This document shows, one piece after another, positions 45,769-56,458 of a DNA stretch of 64,000 nucleotides (position 1 is its first letter; the number at the start of each line of letters is the position of its first letter). A program made the position numbers and the translations under genes. Where the stretch lies: NCBI GenBank assembly GCA_029204225.1, contig CM055107.1, positions 44,646,044 to 44,710,043 on the forward strand, in the 5' to 3' direction. Source of the stretch: Diphasiastrum complanatum. Taxonomy: Eukaryota > Streptophyta > Lycopodiopsida > Lycopodiales > Lycopodiaceae. The notes under the pieces are model-generated. The model was not told the DNA's origin and did not search any database. It worked only from the letters and a program-made list of their open reading frames with translations.

Positions 45769-46679
45769 TGTTGTCAAGCTGACTCAGGTGCATCAAGGTG
45801 CCCTGTAAGACTCTAAGAGGTGACACTCCCGAAAGGTCCCAGAGCGAGTTAGGAAGTCAAGGACTGAGCCTCCGACTTGTGGTGAGCCAGCCAAGTAGTT
45901 ACAAGTCATGAGCTAACTTTGGAGCTCGAGTCATGGCCTAGTTAGGAGCCAAGTTGATTATGTCGTCGAGACGGCTCCCGAGACCCATGTCTAGGAGCCA
46001 GACTGATTCTGCCAAGCTTGTCAAGATTAATTAGCAAAATAAAAACTAAGTCCAGAATAGCGTGCTTTACCAGAAAGCACTATATTCCAGAATAGAGGGG
46101 GTGCGACGAATCACACCGAAACTATAGAGGGAGTTCCGTAGACAAAAACTTGGGTAGCTCAACCAGTGCCATGAATCCAGTTGCCAGGTCTCAGCTCCCT
46201 CTACCAGCACGAGCCAGGCACAATGCCCAGCATGTGTTGGTGGCCCCGAGACCAATCAGTCTATATATGAATGTAACCTCTTCCAAATTTAATAAAGTTG
46301 ATTCTTGCGGATGATTACCATTTCGGTTTCGCCTCCGGGACTGGTCCAAGTGGAAGGACCCTTACTACAACCTTTTTGCGTCGCCGGCGCCTAAGGGTCC
46401 ACGTCACCGATGTGTGGCTCGCCGCTATGCCATTTGGTCAATATGGCGACCACTATGCCTTGAGTTTCATGTGTGGCTTGTCTTTGCCTTTGGTTACCTT
46501 TTGGGGACGAATTCTAAGTTAGCTTTTGGGTTGGTTGGGATTCAGGTTTTCTTAAAGTTTGAATGGTTAAGCTTGTTACATTTCTAAGTTGGCTTTCATG
46601 TAAGTGCATGATGGATGAATGTTAGACTTAATGGAAAAACTGCTCAAGTTTTAGCGCCCTTTGAGGTGCCGGCGCAATA
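45769..46679 (+). repeat. 3' LTR of gypsy element
   Basis: A 911-bp LTR starting TGTTGTCAAGCTGACTCAGG after the polypurine tract, ending GGCGCAATA just before the TSD CATTG. Confidence 0.9.
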
Positions 46680-46879
46680 CATTGTCTGTCGTCGCTCTGC
46701 CTGAGCGCTACTCAACTTTTGCTTGCCACCTGACCTGATGCGCCAGTGGTCTCGGTGCCATGTGGTTCCGGGCCGGACCAACGCCAGTGCGACGCTCTCA
46801 ATCCGACGCCTAGTGAATCTGGCGCTGGCGCCTTGGTCCCGCACTGTCGGGCCCCCGATGCCTGCCGCCGTGTTGCGTA

Positions 46880-47760
46880 GGCATCCCAAAGGGAGCCAAG
46901 AACCACGACTTAGCTTCCCAGCCTTCAACTCTTGCCGTCCAAACCCACTTGACATACAAGCAGTCAACTCGCCAACAACAATCAGACTTAACCAACTTGA
47001 AGTTCCGAAACTAACATTGAGATCCAACCTGGCGCCATGCTAGATCTGGGGTCCCGATGTGGGTGACTTTCCTCCAAGCAAGCTGCCCGACATACATCAA
47101 ACCTAACTAAATCGAAACTTCGTTACAAACAAGTAACATCCATTCCAAGCAAGTCGTCTGACTTCCATCAGACTTAACCAACTAAAAGCTTCGTCACAAG
47201 CATTGGCAGCCAACCTGGCGCCACGCCAAACTGGACAGCCATAAACATGTAACTTCTATCCAAGCAAGCCATCCAACTCAGCCGACAGGTTAGAGCCTGT
47301 TCCCCAAGAGCTTAACCCATTCACGTTCATGCAAGGAATATTCAGAATCACAAGCCGTGACAGATATGGAAACAACCAGTTCCTGGACCGAATGGTTCCA
47401 ACAGCATACCGCTGGCGCCTTGGACCGAATGGTCCCAACGACATACCATTAGCATCCCGGCATACCATTGGCATCCTGGGATACGACCCTTAGCTATGTG
47501 CCAGATCAAAAAGTTTGAAGTAGCCTTACAACTGGCGCTTTTACCGAACACTAAAACCCAGAAGGTAATCAGAGTCAGTTTGAGAAAAATCCCACTTTAT
47601 TAATAAATTTGAGAAGGTTACATTTCAAGTGTGTGACCGACCCTATTCTCCGAGGCGCTGGCATGCCAAGGCGAGCGCCAAGACAATATTCCAGCAAGGG
47701 AGACTAAGACTTGGTTGGAGCTTGCCCTGAGTCGCAACTCGCACTCCCCTATAGTATTGT
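46880..47760 (+). repeat. dispersed repeat R, copy 2
   Basis: Begins TAGGCATCCCAAAGGGAGCC and ends near GCACTCCCCTATAGTATTG. It includes the segments found in all R copies (AACCTGGCGCCA, CACTTTATTAATAAAT, TTCAAGTGTGTGACCGA). Non-coding. Confidence 0.75.
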
Positions 47761-47812
47761 TGGGATTCGCCACCTCCTCTCACAACAAGTACTCTACCCA
47801 GGCTGGTTGTAG

Positions 47813-48625
47813 CGCAGGTATCCCAAAGGGAGTCGAGAACCACGACTTAGCTTCCCAGCCTTCAACCCTTGCCGTCCAAACCCACTTGACATACAGGCAG
47901 CCAACTCACCAACAACGATCAGACTTAACCAACTTGAAGTTCCGAATCCAACAGCCAGATTGGGGGTCCCGATGTGGGTGACTTCTTTTCAAGCAAGTCG
48001 TCCGACATACATCAAACTTAACTAAAACTCGAAGCTTCATTACAAACGAGTAACATCCATTTGCCGTCTGACTTACATCAGACTTGACCAACTGAAAGCT
48101 TCGTCATGAGCACTAGAAGCCAACCTGGCGCCATGCCAGACTGGACAACCAGAAACAGGTTCCCCAGCAAGCCATCCAATTCAGCCAACAAGTTAGAGCC
48201 TGTTCCCCAAGAGTTTAACTCATTTACGTTCATGCAACGAACACTCAGAATCAGAAGCCGCGACAGATATGAAAACAACCAGTTCCTGGACCGAATGGTC
48301 CCAACAGCATACCACTGGCGCCTTGGACCACATGGTCCCAACGATATATCGCTGGCGTCCCGGGATACGACCCTCAGCTATGTGCTAGATACAACTAGCG
48401 CTTTTACCGAACACTAAAACCCAGAAGGTAATCAGAGTCAGTTTGAGAAAAATCCCACTTTATTAATAAATCTGAGAAGATTACATTTCAAGTGTGTGAC
48501 AGAACCTAGTCTCCAAGGCACTGGCATGCCAAGGCGGATGCTAGGACAACATTCCAGCAAGGGAGGCTAAGACTTGGTTGGAGCTCGCCCTGAATCGCAA
48601 CCCGCACTCCCCTATGGTATTGGTG
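47813..48625 (+). repeat. dispersed repeat R, copy 3
   Basis: Begins TGTAGCGCAGGTATCCCAAA and runs to GCACTCCCCTATGGTATTGG. It follows copy 2 after a spacer of about 55 bp. The spacer (47755-47809) resembles the reverse complement of 63484-63535. Confidence 0.75.
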
Positions 48626-48814
48626 GGATGTCCTCATCAGATGTCAGATTAAAGTAAAGATGTCTCCCAAATAAAATCAACTATACATTTAAGCTACTTG
48701 GCACAATACTCAATTTACTGGCCACTTTTTATTAACATGGTAGCTGGGACACCACAAGTCGGAGGCTCAGCTCTTTCTTTGAGAAATTACATAACTTAAA
48801 AATATCCATAAGAA
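48626..48814. other. short unassigned spacer
   Basis: No recognisable feature between R copy 3 and the GGCGCC-rich block. Confidence 0.4.
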
Positions 48815-48930
48815 CTTGGTGCCGACTGGATTCTGGTCACAGTGGTGCCCGTAGCGGCACCGGCGCCGGTGGCGCCAAGAGCAACAGTGGCGCTGCTGGC
48901 GCCAGGGGATATGCTGGCGCCAGTGAAATT
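48815..48930 (+). repeat. GGCGCC-rich block
   Basis: Dense in the palindrome GGCGCC and its variants. It shares GATTCTGGTCACAGTGG with the reverse complement of the block at 63185-63305. The Gly/Ala-rich frames through it are repeat artefacts. Confidence 0.7.
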
Positions 48931-49528
48931 TGGCGACATTATATGTATGGAGCCAGATTTGAAGTTTTGACGGATCATCAGACTCTTCGATATTTCTGTG
49001 ATGCTACAAATTTAAAGGGGAGGCAAGCTAAATGGGCTGAGCTAATGCAAATCTTTGACTTTTCTATACGTTATTGTAAAGGAAGTCAAAATACTCCAGC
49101 GGATGTTGTGAGTCGGTTACTAGTTATTAATTAGTTGTGCTTTACTGTTATAGAACCGGAGTTGTTTCAGTCTCTTCAAGGACTATATGAGTCTGATCCT
49201 TTTTTTGGAAAGTATTGGCAACAGGTACTGTCGGGGTTTGGTTCAAGTTTGCGAGATTCCTCGAATTAGAGAAAGACTGAAACGAATTTTCTAATTCAAA
49301 ACAAGATTTTGTTTCGTAAAGGAAAGGTGTGTGTACCAGAGACTGACATTGTAAGGGCCCAAATCTTGCATGAGTGTCATGATAGTCCATGTGCAAGACA
49401 TCCGGGTATACAAAAAACACTTGACTTAGTTCGAAGGCAATTTTGGTGGCCTAAGATGAAAAGTCAGGTAGAGGCCTATGTACTTAAATGTACTAAGTGC
49501 CAGTTAAATAAAGCAGAGAGGCTAAAAG
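48931..49528 (+). pseudogene. Ty3/gypsy RNase H and integrase zinc-finger fragment
   Basis: Starts WRHYMYGARFEVLTDHQTLRYF, includes NTPADVVSRL (RNase H end), and after stops and a frame change VCVPETDIVRAQIL, HPGIQKTLDLVRRQFWW and CTKCQLNK (HHCC zinc finger of integrase). It is cut sharply at 49528 by a copia LTR. Its left edge joins the GGCGCC block. Confidence 0.85.
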
Positions 49529-51850
49529 ACTTAGAATTTGCTTTGCACAGGAACACAGATCATGCTACACAGTAACACAAACAGAAAACACTCTCCAAAG
49601 CAAGCTCACATAGCAACTGTATTTCTCAAAATGAAATTACACTGTACATATAGTTGTTCACTCAGGCAACCCATGCATGACCCAGCTTGCCGTTGGCGGG
49701 ACGCGTGTCTCGTCGACTTGTCTCGTGGCAAGGCCAACTGATCCTTATCCACTGATAGGACCCACAGTACAGTAGCACAATGATTCTACTTTAATTCTAA
49801 CTCTCTCCCTTAAAGTAGAGTCTACTTTTTTTTTTTTATACAGTCATATACATAGTTTTAAAGTTAACAAACTTTAAGTATAGAAAGCTTTGATCTAAAC
49901 TTATCAAACTTTTCTCCAACAAGTGGCTTAGTGAAATTATCAGCTAGTTGTTCTTCTGTGCTACAATGAACAACATGAATTTCACGACTTAGTAGCCTCT
50001 CACGTATAAAGTGATACTGAATTTCAATGTGTTTAGTTCTCGCATGGAACACTTGATTCTTTGCTAGCTGAATGCCACTCTGACTGTCGCTATGTAAAGT
50101 CGTGGGATTTTTTTGCTTCATGTCAACTTCTTCCAAGATTTGTCTCAAGTAGAGTATTCCACTTACAAACTGGCGCAAAGGTCTCCTCATAGTCGATGCC
50201 TTTACTTTGTGCATACCCTTTGATCACCAATCTTGCCTTGTGCTTTGCTATACTTCCATCTGCATGGTACTTAGTCCTGTATACCCATTTGCAACCAATG
50301 GGTTTCTTGCCAACTGATGGTTCTACTAAGTCTTATGTGCTATGTTTAGCAATTGACTCCATCTCTTCTCCCATGGCCTTGACCCAAATGTCATCATCCT
50401 TCGCTTCACCATAAGTCAAAGGTTCTTTGCTTTGAATAATACTAGATAAGAGAGCATAATTTTGCTTCATACCTTTCAGGTTGTGTCTTCTCTCTTGTTG
50501 ATCTTCGTAGCTCTCCCTGGCTAGATGATCTTGGAAAGTCATCCATGTCACGGCTCTCCAACAATCTCTCAAACCACTTAGGGAGCTTCTTGTCAGGTGA
50601 TCAATTTCCTGGTGAAAATGTATCTCACGGTACATCCTTCTCCTTGCATTTGTCACCTGCAACTTCAATCCTTCTTGCACCAAAAGGTTTGTCCCTACCT
50701 CTCCAACCTGTCTCTAGAGGTTGAGTAGTAGTATCTTGAGATGTATCCTCATGTTCATCACTCAGAAGGTCAATGAATGGATCATCATCAGGTGGTATCC
50801 TCACTATACCATCTTTCCCACTGGATGTGTCTATCTTCTCAGCATCCTCGTCTTCATACATCTTGGATTCATCAAAGATAACATCACGTCTTATATGGAC
50901 TTTGTTTTCCACTGGATCAAAACATCTATAGTCCTTCACATGATCATCATATCCTAGGAATATACACTTGATAGCTTTTACATCAAGTTTATGTCTCTCT
51001 TCCTTAGGAATGTGTACAAAGGCCTTACATCCAAAGATTTTCAAGTGGTTCACCTTTAGCTTCTTCTTCGTGAATGCTTCCTCAGGTGTTATCTTTGGTA
51101 TGGCAATGGTAGGACTTCTATTTTGAAGATAGACTGCTGTAGTACATGCTTCTGACCAAAAATCTTTTGGTAGTTTCATCTAAGCTAGCATAGATCTGGC
51201 ACTTTTCACAATCGTACAATTCTTGCGCTCAGCTACACCATTGAGAGTAGGAGTATGAGCTTGTGTAAATTGTCTTTTAATCCCACATTGATCACAAAGA
51301 TCATTGAAGTCATTAGACTTGTACTCACCTCTACTATCTGATCTTAGGACTTTGATCTTCCTACCTGTCTAATTTTTGACCAATGCTTTGAAGCTCTTGA
51401 AGTTGTCAAATGCATCTGATTTCTTCTTCAAGAAGTAGATCCACGTCTTACGTGACACATCATCAATAAAGTTCATGAAATAGAAGGCTTTACCTGAGAA
51501 CATGGTCCTCATAGGCCCGCATAAATCTGTGTGGATTAAATCCAGGATGTTCTTTGCTCTTGCAACACCTCCTTTATTGAACTTCTCTTGATGCTGCTTC
51601 CCATATACACAAGATTCGTACATTGATTTCAAGTGGTCTTCTATGGTAGGCAATCCTATTACCATCTCCAATTTTCTCATCAAACTGAGGCTTCCCAAGT
51701 TCAAGTGACCAAGCCTCTGATGCCACAACTCAGTTTGCGATGGAATGGACAATACAAGTCCATATTGCCCCTTGATTGTAACATTTAACCTGTACAATTT
51801 TTATTGGGCTCTCTTACTCCATCCGCGATAACTTTCAACTTTTGGTGCTT
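49529..51850 (-). mobile_element. truncated copia of the 3923-8867 family
   Basis: The 3' LTR is 49529-49802 (274 bp, ends as in the 3923-8867 family). Next inward are RNase H (STEEQLADNFTKPL, 49864-50150), the end of integrase and RT start (50160-50683), integrase (50625-51370) and the protease end (to about 51850). A deletion near 50150 joins RT VCKWNTL directly to RNase H LRQILEEV, removing about 0.95 kb of RT. The element stops near 51850, so the protease, leader and 5' LTR are missing. Confidence 0.88.
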
Positions 51851-52209
51851 TGGTGTGGAAAATGTCTTTTTTTTTTTATGGTACGAACCATTGTGAATAC
51901 TTCTCGGTATTTGAAAATATAACGCTTTTTCAAAGTGATTTACTACACCATTAACATTTGTTTAGCTCTTGAAGAATTTTCAGTATCAACGAAGTTGGCA
52001 TGATTTTGACATAATTGGACTTTAAATTGGTTTGTGTAGTCTTTCTTGGGCATTTGCTAAATTTATAACATATAAAGTGTTGCTTCTTTTAAATTCCAAA
52101 TCCGACCTAAATCCAACTCCATGATGGCATCTAGCAAAAACAATGACTAGTCTAATTTTACCAACTTTCTCTCTCCTCCTTAAAATAGAACTAGTTATGC
52201 AACAGTTTA
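51851..52209. other. non-coding spacer
   Basis: AT-rich with no recognised feature, between two copia fragments. Confidence 0.4.
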
Positions 52210-52680
52210 CAAGATAGATTTGCTAATGAATCCACAAGGTTAATCTATGCTTAATAAATGAAGCCTCAAACAAAGGCTTAGTGAGAAGATCAGACACACA
52301 TGATGAAGTATCATCATGCTCCGAGATGATGTCCTTTGCTTGAACTTTCTCTCTTGCAAAGTGATGTGCCACATGATATGCTTGCTCCTTGTATGAAAGA
52401 TGGAATTTGAAGCAAGGCCTTGGGCTGAAATGTTGTCACACTTGATTATGGGAACATCTTCACTTGTGATGCACTTTAGCTCCTCCAAAAGTTTCTTGAT
52501 CCCCAAAATCTCCTTGGTAGTCGTGGTGAGTGCTTTGTATTTAGCCTCTGTTGATGACAGTGAGATAGTGACTTGCTTCTTTGAGAGCCAAGAGATGATT
52601 CCACCTCCGAGATATATTAAATATCCACTCAATCTATTGACACAACTTGAACAACCGTCAAGAGAAAGGAGCAAGTTTTA
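52210..52680 (-). pseudogene. copia RNase H fragment
   Basis: Contains GCSSCVNRLSGYLIYLGGG, WLSKKQVTISLSSTEAKYKA (RNase H) and SIFHTRSKHI near the end. This is the standard copia C-terminal order, with the first catalytic Asp region lost. It is a different family from the adjacent element. Confidence 0.8.
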
Positions 52681-52891
52681 GCCATGTTTCTCTCCAAAAA
52701 TTGTAAAAATTGACTTGATGTGATAGATCTTGGATAGAATCTTATCTTATCTTCATTTCATTTTTGTGAGGGAGTGTAAGAACCATGGATAGAAGTCCAT
52801 TGTGAGGGCTAGAAGCCAAATTTGAGATAATCTAGAAAAGTGAGACTTTTGTGAGTTTCTAGGTTCAAATCAAATCCAATTTTTTGAGCCT

Positions 52892-54768
52892 TTGTTTGAA
52901 GAATTCATTAGGAAGATGAGAACTATTGGAGCTTTCTTGCTAGAGCCTAGTGAAAGATTGAACTCTACAAACTATTCCATATGGAAGGTAAGAATGGAGT
53001 CACTATTGGTACTCCAAGATCTCTTTGATTCAGTCCTTCAAGAAGAGGATGAACCTCTTGGAGGACATAAATTGGTTAGATATAAGAATAAAGCTAGGTT
53101 AGCACTTCATTGCATTAATAAAATGAATGTTAGTAATGACCTTTTGAAGGAGGTATCTTCTTGTACATCGGCCAAAGAAGCATGGGATTCACTAAAATCA
53201 ATTTATGAATCCAATAACACTTTTAGATTTCTCATGATTCTAAGTCAAATTTTGCAAAGAATGGAGAGAAGTGGGAAAAATGCACAAGATTATGTGCTTA
53301 GAATCAAGTCTCTCAACAAAGAGTTAGCCTCTATTGGGGAGAAGATTCAAGATAATGAGCTAGTCCAGGTGATCCTAAATGGCCTAGTTGATGAATTCAC
53401 AAATTTGGTCCAAAGCTTCAAGACACTTTGCCATCAATTGATAAACTTCATGGTGTGCTTGTGGCTGAAGAGTGTAGGATGATCCATACAAAGGCTAGGA
53501 TGAATTTCTTGTCATTGGAAGATGGAGATGAGAAGACAACTTCTCATTCAAAGGCAAGAAGAAGACCAATGGAGCAAAGAAGAATTATCAAAAGGAGGCC
53601 GAGGAGGAAGATGCATCATCAAGCTCAAAGAGAAAAGGCAAGAAAGACAAATCCAAGTACAAGTGCTTCTTTTGTGGAAAGAAGGGGCACTTTGCATCAT
53701 AATGCTTTAAGAAGAAGAAGGCACAAGAAGACAAGCAAAGCAACATTGCACATCAAGAGGAGGAGGATGAAGAATCATCATCCTTAATGGCATCCATCTC
53801 ATCACCATCATCCAAATCCAACACAAGTGAAGCTTGGTGGATTGGGCTAGCTCCCACATGACTTTCCAAAAGGACTACTTTTCCACTCTACTCTCTTATA
53901 ATGATGTAAAAAATTCTATTTTTTATAGCTAGTGATTAAGAGTGTACGATAAGTGGTGTAGGTACTATTCCATTGTACTTGGGATCATCCAAAAGGATGA
54001 ATATTGAAAATGTCCTTTATGTACCATCTATCACTAAGAATTTGTTGAGTGTTGGCCAATTGAAGGTGGACAATGGCCTTGATGTACAATTTAAGCATGG
54101 AGTTTGTTCCATATTTAAGAATTATGATTGCATAGCTAAAGGATTTAAACAAGGTAGATTGTTTAAACTAGATGCTAATGTGGCAATGGAGAGTGTTAAC
54201 ATGACAAAGGAGGAGATCACCAAGGTGGAGCTATGGCACAAAATGTTGGGCCACCCCAGCTTCAAAGCAGTGGAATCTATGTGTGCAAAGGAGCTTGCAC
54301 TCATCCTCCCCAAGCCATTGTCAAGATGTAGTAAGCATTGTGAGGCTTGTAGCCTCTCAGCTTCCTCTTTCAAGATCCACCACAAGAGCAAACACTCCTC
54401 TTGAGATCATACAATCGGATGTGCATAGCTTCTCACAACCATCTATGGAGGTGCAAAGTATTATGTATCTTTTATAGATAATCATTCAAGATATGCTTGG
54501 ATTTATCTTTTTTCTACAAAAAATTTGGTGTTTGATTCATTTGTAATATGCAAAACTCTAGTAGAAAATCAACTTAATACCAAGATTAAGGTACTAAGAA
54601 GTGATAATGGAGCTTGAGTATAACTCCAATAGAATGATAGATTTTTTTTAATTCTAATGGCATTAAGATGGAGTTATCTCGTCCTTATACCCCTCAACAA
54701 AATGGAGTGGCCGGGAGGACAAATAGATCTAAATGTTAGTGTGCTAAAGCCTAGATGCTTTTCTACCA
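52892..54768 (+). pseudogene. copia gag, protease and integrase start
   Basis: Gag from 52892 (LLEPSERLNSTNYSIWKVRM; NELVQVILNGLVDEFTNLVQ). A frame change near 53430 leads into a decayed zinc knuckle. The protease is damaged (AWWIGLAPT in place of WWIDSGASS). LWHKMLGHPSF marks the start of integrase, with VLRSDNGA and QQNGVAGRTNRS before the coding strand flips at about 54768. The closest relative is the element at 56459-59990. Confidence 0.85.
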
Positions 54769-55328
54769 AAACAAGCATCTTCATAGCAAGTTGGTTCATC
54801 AAGCATTGTAGTAAGAAAAGTATAGAAAGTGCCTTCCCTTTGATCACCTTTGCCAATGTAGGTGAGCCTAGATGGCTCAGCCCTTGCTCGAGTGAATCTT
54901 CTTGGAGTCCTTGGATTTTGAGATGGATCCTCAAGTTCTTGATCACTTTGAAGGTCCTTCTCCATGCTAACATGATCTTTGACATCAAGGTGGTTAATAG
55001 CACTTTCATCCACTTTACAAGCTTGTCCTTCATCAAAATAACATCCCTACTCATTATGGCTTCCTTAGTGATGGGATTGAAGACTCTATATTCTTTGCTA
55101 TTTTCACTATAGCCCACAAATATACCTTTGATAGGGGTGGCATCATCATTCTTCCTTGTATCCAAGGATAATGAACATAACAAGTAGATACAAACATTCT
55201 TAGATATTTGAGATTTGGCTTCTCACCAAATAGAGCCTCAAATTGTGTAATTTTTTCAATGGCTTGATTGGGAAATCTATTACACAAAAATTTAGCACAA
55301 GTATTTACCTCACCCCGAAATGGAAAAG
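54769..55328 (-). pseudogene. inverted block of the same copia: integrase end and linker
   Basis: On the minus strand from 55328 down: FRGEVNTCAKFLCNRFPN, FEALFGEKPNLKYLRMF, TPIKGIFVGYSENSKEYRVF, then FYTFLTTMLDEPTCYEDA. In the relative at 58299-58900 these segments lie on the same strand as the rest. The preceding plus-strand part ends at LDAFLPK and the following plus-strand part begins at WMNAMQVEYDSLMKNHT. Both joins become continuous if this block is flipped. Confidence 0.82.
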
Positions 55329-55625
55329 GTTGGATGAATGCTATGCAAGTGGAGTATGATAGTCTCATGAAGAATCATACTTGAGAACTTGTTGATCTTC
55401 CTCAAGGGAAGAAACCACTTGATTACAACTGGGTGTATAGATTGATATATAACCAAGATGGATCAATAAACAAGTATAAAGCAAGGCTTGTAGCAAAAGG
55501 TTTTTTGCAAACTAAAGGCATTGATTATGATGAAATTTTTGTGAAGATTAGTAAAATAATATCTTCCTATCTCGAGTTTTGGGGCCATGACCATGTTATT
55601 TCCATTGTAAACTTTATTTTTACAT
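55329..55625 (+). pseudogene. copia RT start, truncated
   Basis: Resumes in plus orientation with MNAMQVEYDSLMKNHT, then VYRLIYNQDGSINKYKARLV and QTKGIDYDEIF. It ends soon after, within the RT fingers. The palm and the 3' end of the element are lost. Confidence 0.82.
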
Positions 55626-55629
55626 AAAG

Positions 55630-56283
55630 GTATGTGAATTGAGCACATAACCTTATAGAATAAGTTGAGTTTGAGTTAGGTAGATTCAAATTTGATGTCA
55701 TGCAAAAGTTTAGATAACATGCAATGTCATTCAGTGTGCATGCAAGCCACATGCAATCAGTGCATGCAACATGCAAAGTGGTTTTTCATGATCTACACAT
55801 GTCTAGGCAATTTTATGAGTTGACATGCAGTACATGCAATATCCATGCATGAAGTTACACATGTGGATCCTTGGTAGTTGAGTTAACTAAGTTAAGTGGA
55901 CTTTCCATGCAACTCCACTGTAGGAACTCGAGCCACTTTGATGTAGGGAAACCTTGGCATCGTTTGCCATATTGTGATTATTGAGATTTTGGTGTTTTGG
56001 ACTCATTCTCTCTCTACCCGAGTTGTAAAGTATTGATTTTCTCTCTCTACGTGAGAGCAGCCTGTTTTTCTCATACTGAGCACTTCGAATTATTTTTGAC
56101 ATTCATTCCTCATAGTGAGAAGTTAGTTTTTTCAGTCAGATGTATGCCATTTGTGCTCTTGCCATAGATTTTTCAAGTAATATGTTCTTTGATCAATCTT
56201 GTGCAATCACAACACCTTAGTAAGATCCTATAAGGTGTGTGGTGAAGTTGACATGTGCTAAAAACTTCACATGGTATCAGAGC
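55630..56283 (+). repeat. probable 5' LTR and primer binding site of a copia element
   Basis: A perfect PBS TGGTATCAGAGC at 56272-56283 precedes the gag start at 56459. The LTR should end at 56271 (ACTTCACA). Its left limit is not certain because no second LTR exists in the window; about 55630 is a guess from where the preceding element ends. Confidence 0.55.
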
Positions 56284-56458
56284 TTCATGCTTTAAAGAGA
56301 TGAGGGTGTATACATCAGAACATTAGTGCTTTTGCTTGCAAGAACTCGGATTTGGGAGAAGAATCCAAACTTGCTGACAAACAAGCCATATGTGGATCAT
56401 AAGTGGATCAAATCAAGCTTGATCTGCCTCAGTTGAGCCTTGTACGGTACTAGATAGA

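Larger units (their letters stand above)
40704..46679 (+). mobile_element. Ty3/gypsy chromodomain retrotransposon with internal inversion
   Basis: A 5,976-bp element flanked by a perfect TSD CATTG (40699-40703 and 46680-46684). LTRs are 40704-41611 (908 bp) and 45769-46679 (911 bp), starting TGTTGT; the right end is TA where the left LTR has CA. The PBS TGGTATCAGAGC (41614-41625) and polypurine tract GAGAGGAGGA are present. There is no recognisable gag. The protease/RT part at about 42581-43499 is inverted relative to everything else. Chromodomain-like sequence near the end places it with chromoviruses. Confidence 0.93.

Noticed and set aside
48796-48978. Gly/Ala-rich ORF (and that at 63176-63370)
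   Set aside because: Produced by the GGCGCC repeat; decayed copies in opposite orientation share the sequence.
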